Shown: positions 58,324 to 64,000 of the stretch, piece after piece
How the letters are laid out: the number at the start of each line of letters is the position of its first letter
Numbering within the stretch: position 1 is the first letter of the stretch
DNA from: Planococcus chinensis
GTDB taxonomy: Bacteria; Bacillota; Bacilli; Bacillales_A; Planococcaceae
Assembly (NCBI RefSeq): GCF_020071995.1
Contig: NZ_JABWTK010000001.1
Coordinates: forward strand, 248,001-312,000
Length of the DNA: 64,000 nt
Direction: 5' to 3'
The notes under the pieces: generated by a model
Database searches by the model: none
Seen by the model: the letters and a program-made list of their open reading frames with translations, nothing else
Told to the model about the DNA's origin: nothing
Translations under genes and position numbers: made by a program

Positions 58324-59820
58324 ATGGCAGAGAAGACATATGACGTAGTGGTAGTAGGAGCAGGGAATGCGGCGCTTTGTGCGGCGATTTCCGCGCACGA
58401 ATCCGGGGCGAAGGTGCTGGTGTTGGAAAAAGGGCCGAAAGAAAAAAGAGGCGGCAACTCGTTCTTCACGGACGGTGCGATCCGCTTCGCCTATAACGGG
58501 CTGGAGTCCATCAAGGAAATTGTCAACATCTCGGAAGAAGAAGCGCAAAAGATCGAGATGCCGAACTACAGCGAGGAAGATTACTACAACGACCTCATGC
58601 GGGTGACCGGCAACCGGAGCGAACCGGGACTTGCCCGCCAATTGGTGTCGAAGTCGTTTGAAACGATTGCCTGGATGAAAGACAACGATATCACGTTTGA
58701 ACTGATCTACGACAACCAGTCGTTCGAAAAAGACGGCAAGCGGCATTTCTGGGGCGGGCTGCCGGTCAAGACGGCGGACAAAGGCGTCGGCTTGATCAAG
58801 CAATTGAACGAACGCGCCGCGAAGCTCGGCATCGAGGTCTGGTACGAAGCGGCGGCAACCGGCCTGCAAAAAGAAGCGGGCAGGATCACCGGCATCACCG
58901 TCAACCGAAAAGACGAGGAGCTGACGGTAGAGACGAACGCGGTCGTGCTCGCGTGCGGCGGCTTTGAAGCGAACAAGAAAATGCGGATGGAGCATTTAGG
59001 GGAAGAATGGGAAGCGGCCATCGTCCGGGGGACGGAATTCAATACGGGCGACGGGCTGTCCATGGCAGTGGCAGCGGGCGCTGCAACATTTGGCCAGTGG
59101 TCCGGCTGCCACTCGATCGGCACGGACTACAACGCGCCGAAAGTCGGCGACTTCTCGAAACCCGGCGACATCTTCAAAAAGCATTCGTATCCGCTCGGCA
59201 TCATGCTGAATAAGGACGGCAAGCGCTTTGTCGACGAAGGCGCGGACCTCAGGAACTACACGTACGCCAAATACGGCCGCGAAATTCTGAAGCAGCCGGA
59301 CCAGATGGCGGTCCAGATCTACGACGCCCAGGTCCGGTATCTGCTCCGGAAAGAATACAATCTGGAAGAGACAACGGAATATAAAGGGGACACCCTGGAA
59401 GAACTGATTGCGCAATTGCCGGTCGACCGGGAGCAGTTTTTGGAGACGATTCAGGAATACAATGCGGCTGTCCAGGAAGGCGAGTACAGCCCGAACGAGA
59501 AAGACGGCAAAGGCACTCGGGGCATCACACCGCCGAAATCGAACTGGGCATTGAAGATCGAACAAGGCCCGTTCTATGCATATCCCGTTACGTGCGGCGT
59601 CACGTTCTCGTTCGGCGGATTGCATGTGAATCCGGAAGGCGAAGTGTTGGATAGAGGCGGCCAGGCAATCGACGGGCTGTTTGCAGCAGGCGAAATGATC
59701 GGCGGCATTTTCTACGACAATTACCCAGGCGGATCCGGCTTGATGTCCGGTGCCGTCTTCGGAAAAATTGCGGGAGCCGCAGCGGCAACGTGTTCCAAGC
59801 AAGCGAAAGTAAATGCATAA
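58324..59820 (+). CDS. tcuA: FAD-dependent tricarballylate dehydrogenase, TcuA-like
   Basis: 498 residues. The dinucleotide-binding fold starts at residue 6 (DVVVVGAGNAALCAAISA), the GGNS of the fumarate-reductase-like flavoproteins is present (EKRGGNSFFTDGAIR), and the C-terminal FAD contacts appear as GGLHVNPEGEVLD, FAAGEMIGG and NYPGGSGLMSGAVFGKIAG. The pattern fits TcuA, which oxidises tricarballylate to cis-aconitate. AAGGAGG precedes the ATG. No TcuB iron-sulfur partner is found nearby, so another electron acceptor must serve. The adjacent PrpF isomerase and CitMHS importer support a tricarballylate/aconitate pathway. Confidence 0.87.
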   Translation: MAEKTYDVVVVGAGNAALCAAISAHESGAKVLVLEKGPKEKRGGNSFFTDGAIRFAYNGLESIKEIVNISEEEAQKIEMPNYSEEDYYNDLMRVTGNRSEPGLARQLVSKSFETIAWMKDNDITFELIYDNQSFEKDGKRHFWGGLPVKTADKGVGLIKQLNERAAKLGIEVWYEAAATGLQKEAGRITGITVNRKDEELTVETNAVVLACGGFEANKKMRMEHLGEEWEAAIVRGTEFNTGDGLSMAVAAGAATFGQWSGCHSIGTDYNAPKVGDFSKPGDIFKKHSYPLGIMLNKDGKRFVDEGADLRNYTYAKYGREILKQPDQMAVQIYDAQVRYLLRKEYNLEETTEYKGDTLEELIAQLPVDREQFLETIQEYNAAVQEGEYSPNEKDGKGTRGITPPKSNWALKIEQGPFYAYPVTCGVTFSFGGLHVNPEGEVLDRGGQAIDGLFAAGEMIGGIFYDNYPGGSGLMSGAVFGKIAGAAAATCSKQAKVNA

Positions 59821-59834
59821 AGAAGAGGCAACAA

Positions 59835-59868
59835 TAACCCCCTGGCTGATCCAAAGCCAGGGGGTTTG
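59835..59868. terminator. Bidirectional terminator
   Basis: AACCCCCTGGCT pairs perfectly with AGCCAGGGGGTT around seven bases. It lies between convergent tcuA and the second LysR gene. Confidence 0.85.
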
Positions 59869-59887
59869 CCATTCCTGAGAAATCCTT

Positions 59888-60784
59888 TTAGGTTGCCGTT
59901 TCGTCGGTTGAATCTGTTTCACCTGCGGCGGAAGAGCCAGTCAAAAAGTCGATGAAATTCTGGACCGCCGGATACAGCGCGTCCGTTTCTTTGTAGATGA
60001 GCCAGGTCGGCCGGTCGAACGGCTGCCCGTTCTGGTCCAGCAAGGTCATTTTGTGGAGCTCCGGCATTTCCGTAATGGCAAGCTCCGGTACGATGGCATA
60101 GCCAAGGCCTCTTGAGACGAGCTTCGTACAAGTCTCAATATTATCAATCTCCATATTGATGGTCGGCGGCTGGGAGTAGTTGCTGTACCACCAGCTGTCC
60201 ATCATCTGTTGGAGCTTCGGGTCGGTATTGAACACGATGCGCGGCGCTTTCGGGAGGTTCGGCAAGTCGATGGGATCCTTTGAAATGACGCACAGGTTCT
60301 CCCGGTTCAAGAGCACTTTGTTGCTTTGCCAGTAGATGTCGCCGCGCACAATCCCGAGGACGATATTGTCCTGCTCCATTTCCTTCAGCACTTCGTAGCT
60401 CCAGCCGGTGAACACCTTGAACTGGACGTTGCTGTACTTCTCGGAAAACTCCTTCAGAACATCGGGCAGGACGAAGCGGGCATAATTGCTCGATACGCCC
60501 AGGCGGATCATGCCGGCGAATTCGTCGCCCGTGTTGAGCAGGTAGTCTTTCGTCTGCTGGAGCTTCATCAGCATTTCCTTGGCGTACTGCACGACGTATT
60601 CGCCTTGAGGCGTGAACTTGATGCCTTTCTTATGGCGCCAGATGAGGCGCACGCCGACTTCCTCCTCCAGCTGGTTCAGCCTATACGTGATCGCCGGCTG
60701 CGAAGTGAACAGCTTGTTCGCCGCTTTCGTGATGTTCTTTTCCTCGTAGATGGTCGTAATGATCAGCCAGTCTTTTTCATCCAT
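59888..60784 (-). CDS. LysR family regulator 2
   Basis: 298 residues with HTH (1-60, NITKAANKLFTSQPAITYRLNQLEEEVGVRLI) and effector domain (about 90-285, GMIRLGVSSNYARFVLPDVL). It is a paralogue of the LysR protein at 55091. ATG 60784 is nine bases after AAGGAG; the upstream TTG adds three residues. It probably controls the convergent tcuA gene or the CitMHS gene; which of the two LysR proteins acts where is not clear. Confidence 0.9.
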   Translation of the reverse strand: MDEKDWLIITTIYEEKNITKAANKLFTSQPAITYRLNQLEEEVGVRLIWRHKKGIKFTPQGEYVVQYAKEMLMKLQQTKDYLLNTGDEFAGMIRLGVSSNYARFVLPDVLKEFSEKYSNVQFKVFTGWSYEVLKEMEQDNIVLGIVRGDIYWQSNKVLLNRENLCVISKDPIDLPNLPKAPRIVFNTDPKLQQMMDSWWYSNYSQPPTINMEIDNIETCTKLVSRGLGYAIVPELAITEMPELHKMTLLDQNGQPFDRPTWLIYKETDALYPAVQNFIDFLTGSSAAGETDSTDETAT

Positions 60785-60923
60785 AGCAAGCAACTCCTTA
60801 ACCGAATTATACTACATCCGGAAAGCCCTTATTTCCACAATTCCCACTTTTATAAATGTATAATGGAGGATAGGAGAAAAAGGCGGCAAAAAGCAGGCGC
60901 CTTACCAAACAGGGGGAAAGACG

Positions 60924-61484
60924 ATGAACAAAAAAGAGCTGATCCAAGCCGTATCAAATAAAAGCAGCATCACAAAAGACCAGGCGGCCAAAGTGGTCAA
61001 TGAAATCACGAGCGGCATCACCCAGGCCTTGATAAACGGCGACGAAGTGAAAATCAACGACTTCGGCACGTTCGGGATCACCGACAAAAAAGAACGGAAA
61101 GGCCGCAACCCGCAGACCGGCGAAGAAATCACCATTCCGGCCTCGAAGGCCCCGCAGTTCAAAGCGGCAAAAGTGCTGAAAGACATCCTGAACGAAAAGA
61201 GCTTTATCGAGAAGTTTGTCGAAACGGGCAAGCTCAACCATGAAGAAGCTCGTGTCCTGACTTACGTATTTGAAGAAAGCAGAAAAGCGAAAGAGTCCGG
61301 CGGAAACGCGAAAGACGCCGCAATTGTCGAAGTGAAGAAGGCGGCCGAAGACCTGGACATGGATTTCAAGGAAACCGAAATGATCGCCAGCCGGTTGATT
61401 GGGAAAAAGATTTTGAATACGAAGGTCTTTACAAGCCAGATTGAGGAAGTGTTTTTGAGAGGGAATTATCGGAAGTATTTATAA
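60924..61484 (+). CDS. HU-like DNA-binding protein with an unusual C-terminal extension
   Basis: 186 residues. The first 90 are a complete HU/IHF domain (NKKELIQAVSNKSSITKDQA, NDFGTFGITDKKERKGRNPQTGEEITIPASK with the minor-groove proline arm). The remaining 95 residues (from about 92, EKSFIEKFVETGKLNHEEAR and EVKKAAEDLDMDFKETEMIASRLIGKK) are helical, charged and not part of ordinary HU. Normal HU stops near residue 90, so this is about twice the usual size. GGGGGAAAGACG precedes the ATG. It lies 24 bases ahead of a Nudix gene and may share its transcript. Confidence 0.85.
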   Translation: MNKKELIQAVSNKSSITKDQAAKVVNEITSGITQALINGDEVKINDFGTFGITDKKERKGRNPQTGEEITIPASKAPQFKAAKVLKDILNEKSFIEKFVETGKLNHEEARVLTYVFEESRKAKESGGNAKDAAIVEVKKAAEDLDMDFKETEMIASRLIGKKILNTKVFTSQIEEVFLRGNYRKYL

Positions 61485-61508
61485 ATCTATGAAGTGAGGA
61501 AGGATCTA

Positions 61509-61913
61509 ATGAAGAAAAACATCCATGTAGTAGGAGCGGTCATCACAGACAACGATAAAATTCTTTGCGCACAGCGAGGAACGAAAAAAGCCTTACCTGG
61601 ACTATGGGAGTTCCCGGGTGGCAAGATCGAACAAAACGAGTCACCTCAACAAGCCCTGCAGCGTGAAATTCAAGAAGAAATGCATTGCGAAATTGAGATC
61701 GGTGAACAAGTGGAACACACTGTCCACAAATACGATTTCGGCATTGTGCATTTAACAACGTTTTACTGCACGCTTCTAAAAGGCGAACCGATCTTAACAG
61801 AGCATATTGCGATCAAATGGTTAAAATCAAATGAATTAGAACAATTGGAGTGGGCACCAGCTGACATTCCAGCGATTGAAAAAATTGCACGGACTTTTGT
61901 GAATCAAAACTAA
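61509..61913 (+). CDS. Nudix hydrolase, MutT/NudG-like (deoxy)nucleoside triphosphatase
   Basis: 134 residues with a complete Nudix box (about residues 37-59, GGKIEQNESPQQALQREIQEE) after the GLWEFPGGK turn typical of the MutT/CTP pyrophosphatase branch. Such enzymes cleave NTPs or oxidised dNTPs to monophosphates and protect DNA or make signal nucleotides scarce. AGGAAGG precedes ATG 61509. It is placed between the HU-like gene and the PLD-helicase gene with gaps of 24 bases on each side, suggesting one operon. Confidence 0.88.
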   Translation: MKKNIHVVGAVITDNDKILCAQRGTKKALPGLWEFPGGKIEQNESPQQALQREIQEEMHCEIEIGEQVEHTVHKYDFGIVHLTTFYCTLLKGEPILTEHIAIKWLKSNELEQLEWAPADIPAIEKIARTFVNQN

Positions 61914-61937
61914 GTAGAAAACGAATGGTGGTTGACG

Positions 61938-64000
61938 ATGAATTTACTGCAGAATTTACAGGAGTCTTTATACAAAGGATTTATCGATCAAACTCAACAC
62001 AGTGGAGAGCGGTTTAAACCAACTTTACTTGTTAACAATACAAACGAAAATGTATTAAATGCACTTCTTGAAGAGCTCGATCACTGCCAGTCGTTTCTTT
62101 TCTCCGTTGCTTTTGTAACGGAAAGTGGTTTGGCTACATTGAAATCGCATTTTCTAGACTTAGAACGAAAAGGGATCAAAGGGCGTATTTTAACATCGAC
62201 GTTTCTTAACTTTAATCAGCCCAAAGTGTTTAAAGAGCTATTGAAAATTACAAATGTCGAAGTACGCCTGGCTAATAAAAAAGGATTCCATTCAAAAGGA
62301 TATATCTTTAATCATGAAACGCACCATTCCTTAATTGTGGGCAGCTCCAATCTAACGGCCAATGCATTAAAGGTGAATTACGAATGGAACGTTAAATTAA
62401 CTTCCTTAGAAAATGGAGAAATCGTTAACCATTTTAACGATCAATTTGAAGAAGTGTGGGAGACTGCCATTCCTCTAACAGAAGAATGGATCGAACACTA
62501 TGCATCTTCCTATGTGCCGCCTGTAAATAATCGTGAAGTAAGCTTAGTCACCGACTTTCCAGCAGTGTACCAAACAAATGCGATTGAAGAAGCTTTGAAA
62601 ATTAAGCCAAATAAAATGCAGCAAGCGGCGCTTCAAGAAATCCAATTGGTGCGAGAAGCCGGTCATGATAAAGGCTTGGTCATTTCAGCAACCGGAACGG
62701 GGAAAACGTACTTATCGGCATTTGATGTTCGGAGCTTCGCACCAAAAAGAATGTTGTTTATCGTTCACCGCGAACAAATATTGCAAAAAGCAAAGTCTGA
62801 TTTTCTTCAAATTTTAGGCGGGGCAGAAGAAGACTTTGGTATTTTATCGGGGTCTTCGAGACAAACAGATGCTCGGTACTTGTTCGCTACTATTCAAACC
62901 ATTTCAAAAGAAGAGACACTTCGACAATTTGATCCGGAAGCATTTGATTATATTTTAATCGACGAAGTACATAAAGCCGGAGCGAAATCGTACCAGAAAG
63001 TTATTGATTACTTCCGACCCCAATTTCTAATGGGCATGACCGCGACACCGGAACGAACCGACGACTTTAATATTTACGAACTGTTTGATTACAATATCGC
63101 TTATGAAATTCGTCTACAAGAAGCGCTTGAAGAAGACATGCTGTGTCCGTTTCATTATTTCGGTGTGACCGATATCGAGTACGAAGGAGGTGTCATTGAT
63201 GAAACGACGGCTTTTTCAAAACTGGTCACCGAAGAGCGCGTGGAGCACATTCTCGAAAAAATTCATTATTACGGCCACTCAGGTGAAGACGTTAGAGGCT
63301 TGATGTTCTGCAGCCGAAAAGACGAAGCGGAAAAGCTGTCGGTGGCGTTAAATAAAAGAGGGCTTCAAACAATAGCCTTAACAGGTGATCATTCGCAAGA
63401 GGAACGAATTCGCCAGGTTGATCGTCTAGAGAATGGTTTGCTCGATTATATTTTAACCGTCGATATTTTTAATGAAGGAATTGATATTCCGAGCGTAAAT
63501 CAAGTCGTAATGCTGCGGCAAACACAATCGAGCATTATCTTTATCCAGCAGTTGGGTCGAGGACTACGCAAGCACAATTCTAAAGAATTCGTAACGATCA
63601 TCGATTTTATCGGGAATTACAAAAATAATTACCTGATTCCCGTCGCGTTATCCGGTGATCGCTCTCAAAACAAAGACAATATCCGCCGGCATATGAAAGA
63701 CACCAGTTACATCAAAGGGGTTTCGACCGTCAACTTCGAAGAAATTGCCAAGAACCGCGTCTTTAATGCCATCAAGCGCAGCAACTTAACGGATATGAAA
63801 TTACTGCGAGATGCCTATAACGAACTCAAGAATCGAATTGGCGAAGTTCCAAAGTTGCAAGATTTCATCATTCACAATTCGCTAGATCCACTCGTCATCG
63901 TACAAAAATACGTGAATTACTACCGCTTCCTCTTGAAGTTAAAAGAAATCGAACCGGTTCTTTCCACTTACGAAGACCAAGTGATCACGATGCTGTCGCA
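61938..64000 (+). CDS. PLD-nuclease-like domain fused to a DEAD/DEAH (SF2) helicase, runs off the window
   Basis: The frame is open from ATG 61938 to the right edge (687 codons visible). Residues about 20-170 form a phospholipase-D-like domain with one HKD-type motif (H118-S-K120, later GSSNLT). A superfamily 2 helicase core follows, with Walker A SATGTGKT (about residue 250), D342-E-V-H box, TATPERT motif III and QLGRGLRKH motif VI. This order matches SSL2-like helicases that end in a DUF3427 domain, which would lie partly outside the window. Its proximity to a Nudix enzyme recalls repair or phage-defence modules. Confidence 0.88.
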   Translation, partial: MNLLQNLQESLYKGFIDQTQHSGERFKPTLLVNNTNENVLNALLEELDHCQSFLFSVAFVTESGLATLKSHFLDLERKGIKGRILTSTFLNFNQPKVFKELLKITNVEVRLANKKGFHSKGYIFNHETHHSLIVGSSNLTANALKVNYEWNVKLTSLENGEIVNHFNDQFEEVWETAIPLTEEWIEHYASSYVPPVNNREVSLVTDFPAVYQTNAIEEALKIKPNKMQQAALQEIQLVREAGHDKGLVISATGTGKTYLSAFDVRSFAPKRMLFIVHREQILQKAKSDFLQILGGAEEDFGILSGSSRQTDARYLFATIQTISKEETLRQFDPEAFDYILIDEVHKAGAKSYQKVIDYFRPQFLMGMTATPERTDDFNIYELFDYNIAYEIRLQEALEEDMLCPFHYFGVTDIEYEGGVIDETTAFSKLVTEERVEHILEKIHYYGHSGEDVRGLMFCSRKDEAEKLSVALNKRGLQTIALTGDHSQEERIRQVDRLENGLLDYILTVDIFNEGIDIPSVNQVVMLRQTQSSIIFIQQLGRGLRKHNSKEFVTIIDFIGNYKNNYLIPVALSGDRSQNKDNIRRHMKDTSYIKGVSTVNFEEIAKNRVFNAIKRSNLTDMKLLRDAYNELKNRIGEVPKLQDFIIHNSLDPLVIVQKYVNYYRFLLKLKEIEPVLSTYEDQVITMLS

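Noticed and set aside
58996-59922. 308-codon frame antisense to tcuA
   Set aside because: Long only because of the GC-rich codon usage of tcuA on the other strand; composition rich in R, F and V without domains.
60326-60961. 211-codon frame antisense to LysR 2
   Set aside because: Runs across the LysR gene and its promoter with no SD; shadow frame.
1-64000. CRISPR arrays, tRNA and rRNA genes
   Set aside because: No regularly spaced direct repeats and no tRNA-like TTCGA arm and acceptor pairs or rRNA sequence were seen in reading the window.

Overview
The window looks like a chromosomal segment of a low-to-moderate GC Gram-positive bacterium of the Bacillales, most likely the Planococcaceae (Planococcus or a close relative). 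The reasons are strong AGGAGG-type ribosome binding sites, lipoprotein and Sec signal peptides of Bacillus type, a CcpA cre site, and a gene set (HelD, FusB/FusC-type protein, YyaC, DppBCDF, CitMHS, DUF2294, Lrp/AsnC, YrvL-like) typical of that group. The assignment is an inference from gene content. I see no rRNA, tRNA, CRISPR array or intact insertion sequence.

Region 1 (1-7870) is carboxylic-acid catabolism. After the 3' end of fdhD come a GntR/FCD regulator, a divergently transcribed DASS-type dicarboxylate transporter, a tartrate/D-malate dehydrogenase and a glycerate kinase. Together these form a plausible route from meso-tartrate to glycerate to 2-phosphoglycerate. The two divergent promoters carry the same GTATAC-centred operator at the same place in their spacers. 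A second operon under a perfect cre site encodes a CaiB-type CoA transferase and a CitE-like lyase.

Region 2 (7980-28150) holds housekeeping and accessory genes: HelD, a probable 6S-like small RNA, a DUF2294 protein with a suspicious start, an Lrp/MBL divergent pair, a SnoaL-like gene broken by one amber codon, an ECF sigma/anti-sigma pair, and a membrane diguanylate cyclase. It also holds many very small membrane proteins, a HIT hydrolase and a FemAB-like acyltransferase. Several small genes have a good ribosome binding site facing AUA or AUC rather than AUG. A dispersed hairpin-plus-tail repeat occurs here.

Region 3 (28246-40875) is the most interesting part: a cytolysin-like class II lanthipeptide locus. 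It has an RRNPP-like regulator (HTH plus TPR-like repeats), two precursors whose cores resemble the small cytolysin subunit CylLS, a LanM synthetase, a free-standing LuxR-type HTH, a C39-peptidase ABC exporter (LanT) and a subtilisin-like LanP. A third peptide has the same leader but no cysteine. On the opposite strand a 57-residue signal-peptide-bearing peptide looks like a pheromone candidate. No large subunit (CylLL) is visible. A NatAB-type ABC exporter operon follows and is the nearest immunity candidate.

Region 4 (41013-53752) contains a small monooxygenase-like protein, a DUF6241-like protein, a FusB-type EF-G-binding protein with a possible leader peptide, and a peptide-scavenging locus. 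That locus has three M20-family amidohydrolases, a complete Dpp/Opp-type ABC importer and a novel-looking regulator.

Region 5 (53818-60793) appears to handle tricarballylate, aconitate or citrate: a PrpF-type isomerase, a CitMHS transporter that seems to start at AUU, a TcuA-like flavoprotein and two paralogous LysR regulators, with a YyaC-like protease between them. Region 6 (60924-64000) is an HU protein with an unusual C-terminal extension, a MutT-type Nudix enzyme and a PLD-helicase that runs off the window. It could be a nucleic-acid repair or defence module.
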